Counted from the first letter of the stretch, positions 30,191-43,390 are shown. The stretch: 64,000 bases of DNA from Fulvia fulva (GCF_020509005.1 NC_063018.1:744001-808000); one strand, 5' to 3'. Program-made: numbers and translations. The notes: generated by a model from the letters alone, not told the origin.

Positions 30191-30749
30191 TTATGTGATC
30201 AATCATTATGACTAGGAGGGTGTAGAGTTCATTATAGAGCGCCTCACCACCTTAGAAATCTAGGCTAGAACAACTACCTTTCTAATTGTAGCGTTAGGGC
30301 GTGTTTATATATCAATTAGGGGCTATTCATTCACCTTGCTAGATATGGCTTACTGCCTAGGCTTTTATATAAACGTTATCTCTTATACACGTATAGAAAG
30401 AGCCGGACTCTAGTAGTACGGACGTAGCAATTCAATGTGGCATAATAATACTAAATTGATAGACCTATACCGCCCTACTAGTACAATCCCTTTCTTTAAG
30501 GTGGTCACACTACCTAAGTCACCTATTATTTACTAATAGCCTATAAAAGAGGGCCTAGTACTACCGAAGGTCACTAAAAAGATACGTAACGCGCACTTTA
30601 TTAGCACTATTAGTAGGGGTGTAAACATCGGCGATGAACCTACTAATAGCGTAGTATCTCTAACTACTTAAGAGGATAGTGACCGCACCGTTCTCGTAGT
30701 CATAAACAGTACTAGGGACACTTAAGGTGTAGCTACGTCTAGTAGGACC

Positions 30750-31680
30750 CCTATTAAACACCGAAAGCTCTCTAGCCGCTAGTAGCATCAAATCTTTGGT
30801 CATATTGGCGCTAAACGTATTAAGTAGTTGCCGCTTAGAGTTAAGGGGGTGATTATTAACGATAGTCTAAGCGCACCCCTTACTGCACATTATAGAGTAT
30901 ATGGGCTTAGTAAAGCTCATAAGGTGTATAATCGGTCTTAGCCTATTAGGGTGATGACCCTATACGGCTATATAGCTATAGACTTAGCAGAATTCACTAT
31001 CGCCTATAACGGTAATAGGTACCTCGTCTACTTCTACGATCTAGATACCTATAGACACTTCTAGTTCACTATTAAGAACAGGGATTAGCAATCGGTATTA
31101 GCTTACTTTAATAGCCTACTAAGCTTTATTAACTTCATTGGTCGTAGGTTCGTATACTTCTATAGCGATAACGAGCCCGCTATTAGGAAGGTGTTTCGCT
31201 TAGTTATTAACAACAATAAGATTGAATAGTACGCAACCGCGGAATACGCGCCTACGTAGGACCTAGTAGAAAGAGCTAGAGCTCTGATCATCACTATAAG
31301 TAGAACTATTCGTATCTACGTACGATTACCGGAAAACCTTTGGCTAGAATATACTATAGCAGCGGTATATATCCTCTAGCGATCCCCTATCTAGTCAAAG
31401 GGCTAGAAGACCCTATTCGAATTAGTAACAGGACGAATTCCGAACGTAGGTTATATAGTAGTGTATAGCTACCTTGTATACGTGTTCATCTATAGACTAG
31501 ATCAGCCTAGTAAGAGCGAGAAACTCTAAGAGAGAGCGCGTATAGGCTACCTTATAGGATACGACTCTACTAACATCTACCGCGTATAGGACCTATCAAA
31601 AGATAGGGTTATACGAGTCAAGGACGTCCTCTTCGATAAGACCACGTTCTATGACCTATCACGCCTAATAGTAGGGTACA
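30750..31680 (+). pseudogene. C4 integrase region
   Basis: The zinc-binding step HQIFGHIGAKRIKQL lies at about 30,790. The catalytic segments IAIDLAEF (about 30,975) and FVYFYSDNEPAI (about 31,150) and the motif LPENLWLEYTIAAVYIL (about 31,328) follow in copia order. Stops at TAG positions interrupt it throughout. Confidence 0.7.
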
Positions 31681-32439
31681 CGACCCCTATCGAGAACATC
31701 GTAATAGCGGAACCGGCTAAAGAGCCTAAACAATACTACGACCTATATATCGCTTATTACGAGTAAGACATAGTATAGGCCGAGGGGGTAGAAGAACAGG
31801 CTTAGTAGCCGTACACCTAATAACCTCGAGACGCCTACCAAAAGCTCCTTAGGTAAGAACTATACTAGCCGTAACACCGCGAGTTAGCAATATATAACTA
31901 AAAAGACCGGCAAATCGAGTACGTAACAGATCACGTGACTTAAGACAATACACAGTAGTTAGCACCTAACACTACTGACTACTACGACACCCTATAGTAG
32001 CAGATAATAGATGCCCTTACCGCAGAAGACCGTAAGGAGATCATAGGCAATACGGACCCTAATCGCGAGCTATATCTATTTATATTTATACTACTAGAAG
32101 ACGCGTTAATATATAACGCGTCTAATATACTACTCTTCCCCCTAGAGCTAGAGCTCTACACACTAGAGGAGTCTAACTATATAGTTATAGAGAATAGAAA
32201 GCGCCTACGAACGGCCTACTTCTACTATATACTACACTAGATTATAGTCGCTAATATAATTATCGGCTAGATGTCCGGTATACGACCTAGAACACGCGCC
32301 TATCGCGACAAGAGCGATCGAAGCCCTACACGAAGAGGCAATAGCCCTCTAAGGCGTGTCAATACTACTACCTCTATATACCGCGATGACCTTCCGCCCG
32401 AACCTTCTAACTACCGAGCCGCTATAAAACACCGCTTCT

Positions 32440-34070
32440 CCTAATAGTGGATCGAAGCTATAGCTAAGGAGTTCGCTAAAGCCCTAGCAACAGGCACATT
32501 TAGATAGGTAACAAAGGAAGAGAAGGATCAGGATACTTAGTAAGAGGAGGGACTTTAGCTACTACTACCGCTTAAGTAGGTATATAAATATAAACTAGAC
32601 GAGCACGGCATACTAAAGAGCTTTAAGGCTAGGCTATACGTAAGAGGCGATTTATAAGGAACACACTTAGACATATACGCCGCTACACTACTAGCAAGTA
32701 TGTTCCGCCTCTGCTATACTATAGCCGCGAGCTTCGACCTAGAAGCCGAACAATTCGATATTATTAACGCCTTCCTAAACTCGGACCTACTATATACTAT
32801 ATATCTATAACCACCTCCTAGAATCGATAGGCCATCCTATAGATACGCCCTTAAGCTAGTTAAGGCCCTCTACGGTCTAAAGGAGTCCCCTTCATTATAG
32901 TACAACTCCCTAACCGAGACGCTAGCCTCCCTTAGACTAGTACCCCTGTCGGACTCCGAATGCATCTACTATAACAACAAGGTTATGTTCTTCTTTTACG
33001 TTAACGACCTAGTTATGCTCTACTACCGTAAGTATAAGGCCTATACTACTAACATTAAGTAGCGGCTGCTTACTAAGTACGAGATATACGAGCTCGGTAA
33101 TCTCTCCTAGTTCCTAGGAATCAAGGTTACGCGCGACAGAAACAAGCGCTTACTATAGCTCTCTTAAGAAGACTATATTAAGGAGCTAGCCGCCAAATTT
33201 AGTATATCTACGAATGTACGTAAAACGATAGTACTAGTAGATTAACACCTTAATTAGACCGTTCTAGAGGGTCATCAACCCACCTCTATCGCCATCCTTA
33301 CGTACTAACAACGTATAGGATCCCTCAACTTCGCCGCTATATATACGCGGCCTAACATCGCCTTTTCCTTATCTATGCTATCGTAGTATCTGACTAAGCT
33401 AACTAAGACATACCTTAAGCTTATAGATTAGTGCTTACGCTATCTCCTAGAGACTAAGAACCTCTGCCTTGTATATAGCGCTAGCAAACACATCACTAGC
33501 CTTTATAGCTAACTAGAGCACCTCGGTAGTAACTACGAGTTCTTTAGAGTATCGGACGCGTCCTACGGCATAAATAATGATAGGACCAGCTCAAATGGCT
33601 AGGTCTTTATACTGTTCGGTAGACTAGTAGATTATAAGGCATCTAAACAAATCACTATTACTAAGTCCTTAACAGAGGCTAAGCTACTCGGGCTTTCGTA
33701 AGCCGCCTTAGAGCTTATATAGTAGGAACGAGTCTTCGCTAAGATATACCTTCAGTTCAATTAGCGCACCTACTTATACTACGATAATACGTAGACTATC
33801 CGCCTTGTTAACTAACAAGGGTAAAAGCTTAACACGAAGCTACGCCACGTTAACATCTACTACTACTAGCTCCGATAGCGAGACTAGCGCGGAGACATTA
33901 AGATCAAGTATCTTAGTACTAACGACATGCCTATAGACGGGCTGACCAAGCTACTTCTACTACAGAAGTATAAGCACTTCGTCAAGCTGCTTAATATAGC
34001 TAAGGAAGGCGTGGACCTACGCACCTTAGTGCCCTCTATAGCCGCATTAGGAGGTAACGGGCTAATAGAC
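32440..34070 (+). pseudogene. C4 reverse transcriptase and RNase H region
   Basis: The RVT_2-type order is clear: FKARLYVRGDL at about 32,620, FDIINAFLNSDLLYTIYL at 32,755, LVKALYGLKESP at 32,855, the catalytic FYVNDLVMLYY (VND in place of the usual VDD) at 32,995, then YLTKLTKTYLKLID and FFRVSDASYGINNDRTS of RNase H at 33,390-33,590, with EAKLLGLS at 33,675. Stops are frequent, and the altered Asp in the catalytic motif is a further lesion. Confidence 0.75.
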
Positions 34071-35156
34071 GCCTAAGAAGCCCGTAGTAGCGGCCTTACC
34101 TCATCTCGAAACGAACACCGAACGGCTTCATCTTTACGGACACCTCTCTAGAAGCGCTAGTAGGCGCAAAACACGGCTACTAGTAGCTACTAATGCTATA
34201 GACGATAACGAAGCTAGGGCAAAGTATCTACTATTCACCGGTACGGCCCTAGCACTATCATCAACAGGTGTTTCTCGGACTCCTATTAGCTAACAGCGCA
34301 AGGGCGAGAAACACCCCTGTTACTAGTAGTAGCGTACGCGCGCGACAAAAGCAGCGCGTCTAATTAGAAAGCGAGAAACGCCTCTAACTTACTACTAGCT
34401 ACAACACTACTACCTTGTTACCACATTATCCGCTACTTTCGCACCTTATATATAGTACACACTTGCCCAAAACAAAAAGGTGTCACCACCCTAAGGTGAT
34501 AGACCTTTAAAAGTGTAGAAAGTAAGGCACCCCGAAGGTACCTTTTTAACTTTCCGATACCGTTGCTCCGGTATTACCTATTAGAGCCCTATTACACCTT
34601 ATATAGTGCAAGCTCTGTCGTAGACAGCCTAGTGCATTGCGCCACTAACTAGTATCTTATACTCCCTAGGGGTAGAGCGAGCTCTCTCACTATTCGCCGG
34701 AGCGAAATAACTTAGTATAGAGCAATTATCGGACAATTCAATAAGTTAAGCGGACGACAATATATGTTTAAGCATACGATAGGACTAAGGCTACCCCTAG
34801 ATTGAACTCAGGACCTCTGATGTTTGCCGGTAGGTGAGATGATTACACACTTAAGTAAAAGTCCGTGTAACGGGACTATCACCTAAGCCATCTTACCGGC
34901 AATAGTCACACATTCTATGCTTTATTATATAGGTAACAATAGTAGCAGTGAAAGTGAGGAATGAGGGAAGGGGTATAAAGCTCACCTTACTCACCTCACC
35001 TCACTTCACTTGAAATAGCTAACTTACCCTTACTATAGTAGTAGTAATACCGAGGGCCTGACGTCACTACTATAGATAGGGGGGGTAGTTATGACAGGGT
35101 GTACGCGATTATATAGGAATCAGCTCATTCACTCTAGCGCACGAGCTAAGGGGGTG
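34071..35156. other. C4 region between RNase H and the 3' LTR, with tRNA-like stretches
   Basis: This 1.1-kb stretch has no protein similarity that I can see. It holds a 75-base block (34826-34900) with tRNA-like features on the minus strand, another A-box-like string near 34,640-34,660, and a CA/TG content higher than the coding part. It may be a captured host or SINE sequence. Confidence 0.4.
34826..34900 (-). other. tRNA-like block or tRNA-derived fragment
   Basis: On the minus strand the block begins GCCGGTA and ends TACCGGC, a perfect 7-bp stem across 75 bases, the size of a tRNA. Near its 5' side lies TGGCTTAGGTGATAG, close to a Pol III A box. A GTTACACG string sits where an anticodon loop (TAC) might be. 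Just outside, at about 34,797-34,813, GGTCCTGAGTTCAATC resembles a B box. The inner arms do not fold cleanly, so this is a candidate tRNA pseudogene or SINE head, not a called tRNA. Confidence 0.25.
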
Positions 35157-35363
35157 TGTCGCGATCCGAGCGTATATATAGGCAACATCCTATTATTAAA
35201 ACTTAAGGCTACGTACGCTAAGAATTAGATGACTAATTAGTCACCTATAGCCTCTTCAAGAGCAACACTTGTCCATTCTAGATAGACATATACAATACAT
35301 AACCTGCTTTTGAAACACCCTATATAAGCCCGTACAATAACTTCCTACACTTCTAACGTGATA
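35157..35363 (+). repeat. 3' LTR of copia C4 (207 bp)
   Basis: It is the partner of 28489-28695, starting TGTCGCGATCC and ending ACGTGATA. The last bases of both copies are probably an RIP form of ...CA. Confidence 0.85.
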
Positions 35364-35368
35364 TAGAT
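35364..35368. repeat. Target-site duplication TAGAT, right copy (C4)
   Basis: It pairs with 28484-28488. G2's gag reading resumes directly after it. Confidence 0.8.
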
Positions 35369-36260
35369 AAGCTAGAGAAGTTCGTCGGTACTATCGATAG
35401 TAAGCTATCTAGACCCTCTCTCGAGAAGTTCTTCTCCGAGTTAGAGACTATTATCGACTATACGGTCTTTCGCGATAAGAAGGTAGTACTTAAGTTCGTA
35501 TACGACTTACTAGCCTTACTAGGTAATGCTTAGGAACTAGTTCGACTAAAGATCCCTACTATCTCGGGTAGCCTAACTAGTAGTAAGAAGATATATAAGG
35601 GCATTAACAACCTTAATAAGGAACTTACTAAGCGATACGGAGACCGTAACCTAATTAGTAGGGCTCGTAATCGCCTAAGTAACCTTAAGACAGATAATAA
35701 GGATAGCTTCTAGACCTTATTCCCTAAGTAGCGCTAGAATACTAACATCCTAGGCCTTAAGGGTAAAGATGCGATAGATAACCTATAACGTAAGCTAACT
35801 GTCCGCTATCTTAATAAGTATCTTAACTTCCGTCCCGAATCGTTATAAGAAATAATCGATAATCTCTATTAGGTAGATAAGGACTTTAGGATCCTCGACG
35901 CTCTCTACCTACGCTCCGAGAAGCTAAAGAACGATAAGAAGGACGGTAATAAGGACGATAAGGACGATAAGCTAGTAGGTTTAGGCTCTAATAAGCCGAC
36001 CCGTAAGGCTTAGTCTACCCGACCTGAACTATTTAAGAGTAGCCTTAGTAAGACTATAGACGAAGCTAAGAACACTCGCTATATACGTAAGAGCCTCTAT
36101 AAGAAGTGTCGTAAGCCCGGTCACCGCCTATAGTAGCGTACTTACGAGCTATTCGAGTACGAGATACTAGTACGTCTAGGTACTAACGCTAGCGGCACTA
36201 CCGTTATATAACCGGCGGAAAATACCTAGTCTACTACTTAAGCGTAATAACTAGTAGACA
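35369..36260 (+). pseudogene. G2 gag region, second part, with zinc-knuckle remnant
   Basis: The frame reads LEKFFSELETIIDYTVF, ELTKRYGDRNLISRARNRL, LTVRYLNKYLNFRPESL and a remnant knuckle KCRKPGHRL, as in fungal gypsy gag proteins, with stops at CAG/TGG-derived TAG codons. Confidence 0.6.
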
Positions 36261-36269
36261 TAAAAAGGA

Positions 36270-39200
36270 GAATATAAGACATAACAAAGAGGCACTACTA
36301 GTAAAGCTACCCGAAGGGCTTAAGCTATTATTATATATTCTTAGGATAGTAGAAATAGAACACAACCCTATTATCGGCTTATACCTCGTAATACTAGGGA
36401 TAGCTAATAGGCAAAATGCATTTACTTTCCTTAATAACGGTACTAATTCTAAGTATATTAACTTCTCCTATACGTAAAAACACAATCTACCCTTAATTAA
36501 GCTTAATAACCTACTAGCCCTTAGGTTAGTAAACGGCTCGATAGCCGCGGAAATGATAGAATACCGTATAAGCCTAGAACTTATACTCGGTAATAGTTAT
36601 AAGGAGACTAGAACCTTCTAGGTTATATATCTAGAGTATAATATCGTGCTAGGTAGGCCCTAGTATACTAAACACTAGCTAGGTATCTACTTTACGTTAG
36701 GTACTATAACCCTCGACTCGGAGTACTATAAGGAGTATTACCTATAGGATAGCGAGCTAGTCTAGGTATAGAGTTTTAACGACAAGTAGGAACTAGTAAT
36801 TACTAAGCAGACCTTCGAACCTGCCCTAAAGACCCGACTAGTATATTAAGCTACTGTCGAAGAAGACGACGATAGAGATTTTGTCTAGACTATAACCTCT
36901 AATATAATTATAAAGGAACGCCCGCGAACCGCTAAACTATTATTCGAAAAGAAACTAGCTACGCCGATACTACCGGATGTCGATATCTAGGAAGTTAGCG
37001 CGGAGGTAATTAAGAAGATAGTAAGGCGAAAAGGAGTAGAGGTATATATAATGTTTATCTTTAATAAGAACGAGCTATAGTAACCTAGCAATATACGTGC
37101 TATAGACCTACTTACTACCTACGCTATAAGCGCCCGTAATATACGTAATATAGTAATATACTTACCTAATACCGGCTATAGGATGCTCTCTAATAACAAG
37201 ACTATCGCGCGACTTGATATACGTATAGCGGCGTTTGTACTAGTAGCGTAACGCGTTAGTCCGACTATCTCTACCTATAAGATGTATATATAAGCCGATA
37301 TGGACAAATTTATACGTAAGAAGGAGGAGACTATCGATCTAAAGGACTAACTTCTCCCTATATATTACGAATTCGTATATTGCTTCTCTAAAGAAGATAC
37401 GAAGGAGCTTCTACTACATAGGCCTAGTATTAACTACGAGATCAAGCTAAAGCTAGGAACTATACCGCCTTTTAGTAGGCCCTACCGGATGTTAAACTAG
37501 GAGGACGAAGTTATCGCGTATTAGGTCTAAGAGAAGTTAGCCTAGAAGGGTATTCGTAGATACGAAGGTAGAGTAGATGCTTCATTACCCGTGCTTATTA
37601 TTAAGAAGCTAGGAGGTGGATTAAGAGTCTATATTAACTATAGATAAGTTAACGAACGCACGATCAAGTCTAGGTATCCTATACCCTTAATATAAGACAC
37701 ACTTAATCGTATTGCTAGTAAGAAGTACTTTACTAAGCTAGATGTCATTACCGCTTTTAATCGTATTAGAATAGCAGAGGGCTCCGAATGGCTAACCGCA
37801 TTTATAACACGATATAGACAGTTTAAATGCCTAGTAATGCCATTAGGGTTATATAATGCCCCTAGTACTTTCTAGTCTTATATTAACGATACACTACGAG
37901 AGTTCCTTAACGACTTTACGTCGGCATACCTAGATAATATACTTATCTTTAGCGACACTCTTAAGGAGTATATAGAGCATATTAAGAAGGTACTTCGTAA
38001 ATATAGTGAAGCCGGCCTATAACTCGACATTACTAAATATAAGTTTTATACCTAATCTACTAAATACCTAGGCCTTATTATCGGCAAGGACGGAGTCTTA
38101 ATAGACCTAGCTAAGGTATAAGCTATAAGGGAATAGGGAACACTAGTAAACGTGAAAGATGTCCTTACGTTTAATAGGTTCTCCGGGTTCTATCGGCGCT
38201 TTATTAAGGACTATAGCAAGATAGTATTACCTATAGTAAAGCTAACTAAGAAGGACTGCCCTTAGTAATAGACAAAGGAATGTTAGAAGGCATTCGACGG
38301 ACTAAAGTAAGCTTTTACCGATACTAAAGGTACTATATTAGCGATGTTTGTCCTAGGATGTAGAATAGTACTTAAAACGGATACGAGTGACTTTATTACG
38401 GCTACGGTCCTATCGCAATACGATAAGGACAACATCCTAAGGCCAATCGTATACCTATCTAAGAAGATAAGCCCGTAGGAGTACAATTACGACATTTATA
38501 ACAAGGAACTACTTGCTATCGTCAAAGCATTTAAAGAGTAGAAGCCTAAACTTATAGCTAGCGATATCGACGAACTAGACTTTAAGAACTTTACTAATCC
38601 AAGCGGCCACCTAGTACTAGTATATAGTAACTATAAGAACCTCGAATACTTTATAACTTCTAAGTAACTAAATAGACGACAAGTAAGATAGGCCGAGTTC
38701 CTCTTATAATTCTTCTTTAAGATTATATATCGTCTAGGTGTTTAAGGAGCCAAACTAGATAGCCTTACTAGACGTTTATAGGACGCGATTCTATATAACA
38801 AATTAGATCCGCGGTACGTATAGTAAGATTATATACTACTTAAACTAGAACACTTCTTATCTATTAGCGCTAGCCAAATCCTACGGCTAAGCGTATCCGA
38901 AGTCGAAGGAGTAGTAATAGACAAAGCGCTATTAGCTAATATTAGTAAGCTATACGAATAGGACGATATAATCAAAGCTACGACCTAGTTAGTAGTAGGC
39001 GAACCTATTAAACTACTACGAAAGAATAAGATTAACGACAAGTACGCGATACTAGTCGATAGGATAATCTACATTAAGAATAGACATAGCGGTTATAGTC
39101 TCTTTATCCTACCTACCGAAGATAAGGGAAACACTATACGTATACGTATCGTTAAGGCCTTCTACGATATACCTACTATAGGACACCCCGGTAAGATAAC

Positions 39201-39640
39201 TACGAGCCGGTTAGTATTACGTTACTATATATAGCTACAAATAACACGGTTTATTAGATCTTTCGTACGAGCATACCGTATATACCGTAATAGCCGTAGT
39301 ATTAACAAACCTTAATATAGACTACTTACTCTACTACTAGTCCTATTCGATACGTAGGACGACGTTACCTTAGACTTTATTATCGAACTACTAAGGGCTA
39401 AGTGTACGGTAGATAGTTAGTACTATAAGAACGTACTTATAGTTATAGACCGTTTAGGTAAGGAGCGGCATTACATTCTAGTATTAGAAATAATAGCGGA
39501 GTATATCGTATATATCTACGTACAGTACATCTTCTCCCGATATAGTCTACTAAAGATAATTACGTCGGATCGTAGTCCTTAATAGGTATTAGCCTTCTAG
39601 GGACGCCTCTACGAGTTACTATAAATTAAGCGGTCGACAA
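36270..39640 (+). pseudogene. G2 pol region: protease, reverse transcriptase, RNase H, integrase start
   Basis: The protease-side block with YNIVLGRP lies near 36,630. The reverse transcriptase shows KKLGGGLRVYINYR (37,603), FTKLDVITAFNRIRIAEGSE (37,730) and SAYLDNILIFSDTLKEY (37,922; D to N in the catalytic pair). RNase H follows with KTDTSDFITATVLSQ (38,375) and YDIYNKELLAIVKAFK (38,490). The integrase begins with HPGKITTSRLVLRYY (39,182) and DFIIELLRAK, and breaks off at 39,632, where a non-LTR element is inserted. Stops occur throughout, mostly TAG. Confidence 0.75.
39619..39632. repeat. 14-bp target-site duplication of the non-LTR element, left copy
   Basis: CTATAAATTAAGCG here and CTATAAATCAAGCG at 42474-42487 differ by a single C/T at a CpA site. 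Both encode the same integrase residues (IKR), so one is a duplicate of the other. Confidence 0.75.
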
Positions 39641-42473
39641 CGAGAATCACCTATACGTAGTATCGGCTACGAACCTCTCGTCTTGCTACGAGAGAGCTAA
39701 GTATTCTTACGCTAGAGCGTCGTAGGCGCGACGGGCGCGTAACGTAGACGAAGCCGCGGCGAATAGAGGACTACTAGTAAAACGGGTATAAAAACTATCC
39801 GACGAGCGTATACTCGTATCGGGAGCGAGTCCCTCTTCTTTCTATATATAAGAAGGGCGCGGAACCGTAGCCTATACGCTCGATAGGATACCTCTAGTAT
39901 AAGTATAGAATTTTTACCTCTAGAGACCGTAAACCGAGCGGGCTAAGCGACGAATATTAGACGAGCGGACTATAGAACAATAACTAAGTAGACTATACGA
40001 CGGCGTCGAGCGGACTACGAAACAATCTAGTATTTACTAGCGGGCAATACGGTAGGTAGGTAGACACGCGACGAAGCCTATAAGGGCCTATTAAACACCT
40101 AGTATAGGAACGAGGGTTTTGCCTAAGGCACTACCTATCCCGCTATATAACGTACCTAGTCTAATATAGTAGATTACGACGAGGAAAAGACGATAGCCTA
40201 AGCAAGGAAAAGACGGCTATTAGGACGGGGAAAAGACGTATAATATAAGTAGATTAGTTTTATAATCGCGGAGGATCGAGGGTAGGGTAATAAGGAACTT
40301 TATATTAGTTAGTAGATAGTAACGTAAGGAGTACGCTACCCGGTGTAGTATATGCCCCGAGCAAACTTACGAGGTATAGACGGCCGCTTTCTAGAGATAG
40401 GCTACGGTAACGCGAAGGGCGTCAAAACCTAGGGCGTAGTATATACTAGTAGCGACGGCTAATACTATCTATATAGCCCGAGAGGACGGATACGTATGTC
40501 GGTCAATAGAGAGCACTAAAGGGCTTAGGCCTATAGAGGTAGATATTAGCTTAAGGAGCAAATAGGGAGGGAGGGCGTAGAGGGAAGCTTTTGCTCCGGG
40601 CTAACCTCTCGAAACGAGGCTATACGGTAGTACTAGATAAGTAGGAAAGCGCGGTTAAGACTTGTTACCTTATCTCGTAGCTAGCTTACTAAATACGATT
40701 CCTTCCTTGCCCTCGACATTATAGGAGCCTTCGATAACGTCTTATACTAAAGGCTAATATATATCCTATAGTAGAAAGGCATCCCCTAATAGGCAACAAC
40801 GTTCGTCTACTCCTTTCTCTAGGAACGGACGACATACCTAGTCCTTAGAAGGTATACGTCCGACCCGGTAAAGGTAGAGGCTAGAATACCTTAGGGATCT
40901 ACTCTCTCCCCTATCCTGTTTCTAATATTTATGTCTAATCTAATCCCCCTACTTACCTCTCCGTAAACCTTAGTATCGGGGTTCGTAGACAATATAAATA
41001 TCCTAGCCTAGTCAGACTCGATAGAAGAGAACTATCGCCTCCTTAAAGATAGCTACAAGAAATACGAGGAGTAGGCAAAGAAGTATAGTGCCCGGTTCGC
41101 CCCTAAAAAGTACTAACTTATATACTTTAGTAAGGCGAGAATATACTATAATATAAAGGCGGCGGTAAGAATCTAAGGCTACGAGACTAAGCTATTAGCG
41201 GAGCTACGAGTACTAGGGATCTAGCTCGACCCGAAGCTAAGCTAGAATATATAGATTAAGAAAGCCTAGAGTCGAGCGTAAGTTAATAAAGCCTCGATAA
41301 AGAGGCTTACGGTATCTATATAGGGAGTAATATTCGATAAGGTAAGAGTAATATATAAGGCGATCGTTAGACTAGCTATATTATACGGGGTATAGATTTA
41401 GGGAACAGGAGGCGTAGGTAAGCCGATCCCGAAACGGATAGAGCAACCCCTAAATAGGACATAGGTAGGCAACCTACGTAGGGTACTAGGCGTATATAAG
41501 ACAACGTTAATAAGCACGGTAGAAATAGAGACAGGAACACTACTAATCGGCTAGTATATCCGGGGAATAAGAATTTAATACGCGGCAAAGACGACAGATT
41601 ACCTAGTACAAACCACGATCTAGGAGGCAAAGAATAAGATAGAAAGCCGCTACTAGAGAGGGGCCGGACATAGGACAAGCTAAAAAGAGGATAACCTTAC
41701 TACCTTTACGGCCGTATAGACAAGTACCGAATGGCTAGCACGAAAAGAGGAGGAGTATAGGACTCGCTAGGCCGGCGGGAGTAAGGCTAAGACCTAAAGC
41801 CTAGCGGAATAGATAGCGAGCTGCCTATAGGAGTAGGACTAGAAAAGGAAGCCCCCTAAGACAATAGGCCCGATAGCGCTCCGAGCCTTCTAGAGACATA
41901 ATTACTAGCTATATAGGGACCTAATAAGGGCCAAAGTAAGCATAGCGATCCAAATCAGGTCCGAATATATTAGATTAAGGGCCTACCTGTTTAGGAGACG
42001 CGTACTAGACATCTATAGCCTAGCCTACTAGTGTGGCTACCTATCGTAAAACCTAGAATATATACTACTATAACACCCGTAGTAGGCGAGAGGTAGGGGA
42101 AATTGGAGGTACTAAGCGGGAAGGAGAGACTATAAGTCAATTATTAGGGACAAAGGCAACATTCGCCGAATCTCTCGGTAGATACTATAGTAGGGATATC
42201 TCTAGTAGTTTAGCCTCGCTAGCGAGACGGAGGAGTAGATAGATAAGAGGCGGAAGCGAGGGGGGTTGTAGATAGGGTAGTTATTAGGGTAGGCCTATAA
42301 TACTAGCGTACCCCTAATAAGGGAAATTTAAGACGACAACTAGGAGGAAAAGACAGGCGGGAAGGAGGAGGGGTTTTTACTAATACGGTTTCCCCTCTAT
42401 ATATACAAAAACAAGATAGTATAGCTATATAGGCCAAAGGGCACTATAACAGCTTAATGAAATATCTATCTAT
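39633..42473 (+). mobile_element. Non-LTR retrotransposon (Tad1-like), RIP-damaged and probably shortened
   Basis: It is 2,841 bp long, inside G2's integrase, with a 14-bp target duplication. It ends in a short TATC repeat tail (about 42,463-42,473), as many fungal LINEs do. There is no LTR. The first 900 bases show no coding that I recognise. The reverse transcriptase and the C-terminal part follow. Full-length Tad1-type elements are usually longer and carry an ORF1, so it is probably 5'-truncated or internally deleted. Confidence 0.75.
40650..42260 (+). pseudogene. Non-LTR reverse transcriptase and C-terminal region
   Basis: Landmarks in order: FLALDIIGAFDNV at about 40,700; KGIP at 40,777; ERTTYLVLRRYTSDPVKVEARIP and GSTLSPILFLIFMSNLIPLL at 40,825-40,950; GFVDNINIL (VDN for VDD) at 40,980; then LYGV...GTGGVGKP at 41,380-41,420; and a late segment with CGYLS...LEYILL near 42,030-42,070 like the C-terminal Cys/His motif of Tad1-type elements. 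Stops are frequent. Confidence 0.7.
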
Positions 42474-42487
42474 CTATAAATCAAGCG
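42474..42487. repeat. 14-bp target-site duplication of the non-LTR element, right copy
   Basis: It pairs with 39619-39632. The G2 integrase resumes here with KRKILTGYYPKTNSQSEN. Confidence 0.75.
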
Positions 42488-43390
42488 TAAGATCTTAACC
42501 GGCTATTACCCTAAGACTAATAGTCAAAGCGAGAATACTAATAAGATAATAGAATAGTACCTACGTACGTTCACTAGTTACGCTTAGGATAACTAGCTAG
42601 ATTGGCTCCTACTTATAGAGTTTACTATAAACGACCACGTCTCCGAAACGACTAGCGTAAGTCCTTTTATAGCGAACATTAGTAAGAACCTACGTTATAT
42701 AGATACTAAACTTAATCTCCCTATATAACTACTTCCGTATAAATAGCGATTAGACGTAGAGTCTATAAATGTATTTATATAACGTATAATAGACCTTGGG
42801 CATAAGCTACGAGACTCTATAGTAATAGTATAAGCATCGTAAGCTAAATATACTAATAAGTATAGAACGATTATACTACGGTACGAAGTCGGAGACCTAG
42901 TACACCTTAGTATACGTAACTAGCGTACTAAGCGCCTATTAAAGAAACTTAATTACCGCTATACTAGACTATATATAGTTACTAAGGTGCTACTATACAA
43001 TACGTACCGTCTAGACCTTTCTCGGTCCCTAAGTAACCTCTATAACGGCTTTTATACTAACTTACTAATACCTATATACGTACTAATGCTAGGATAAGTA
43101 TAGCTACCTCCGGCTCCGATCGAGGTAGAAGATAATAACGGAGATATAAGCACGTATTAGCTTCTAGATATAGTGCTTAACGTAAAGAGTACATTACCGC
43201 TAGGCCTAGCGCTACGCGTTAGGAGAAAGGAACGAAGGTATAAATACCTTATATAATAGGTAGGTTATAGTAAGCCTACCTAGGAGCCCGCTAAGGAGTT
43301 AATAGATACTACTACCGCCTCTATCGCGGACTTCTACTATAACTATCCTACGAAGGATAGGCTAGCTAGCTTTACGCCGCTACTAGGGTA
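42480..43390 (+). pseudogene. G2 integrase C-terminal part and chromodomain
   Basis: It resumes with LTGYYPKTNSQSENTNKIIE, the usual HPQTDGQ-type segment in mutated form, then DWLLLIEFTINDHVSETT and the GPY/F-like part. At about 43,236-43,350 KYLI-stop-stop-VGYSKPT-stop-EPAKELIDTTT matches a chromodomain, in which two aromatic or Gln codons have turned into TAG. Chromodomains steer such elements to heterochromatin. Confidence 0.65.

Larger units (their letters stand above)
28489..35363 (+). mobile_element. Ty1/copia element C4, complete ends, RIP-damaged
   Basis: It is 6,875 bp with two 207-bp LTRs (TGTCGCGATCC...ACGTRATA) and a TAGAT target duplication inside G2's gag region. After the 5' LTR comes GTTATAAGCCCG, a primer-site-like string shared with C1 and C2. 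Gag, protease, integrase, reverse transcriptase and RNase H can be followed in the copia order, all with stops. A purine stretch (AAGGGGGTG) precedes the 3' LTR. About 1.1 kb of non-coding DNA separates RNase H from that LTR. Confidence 0.85.
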
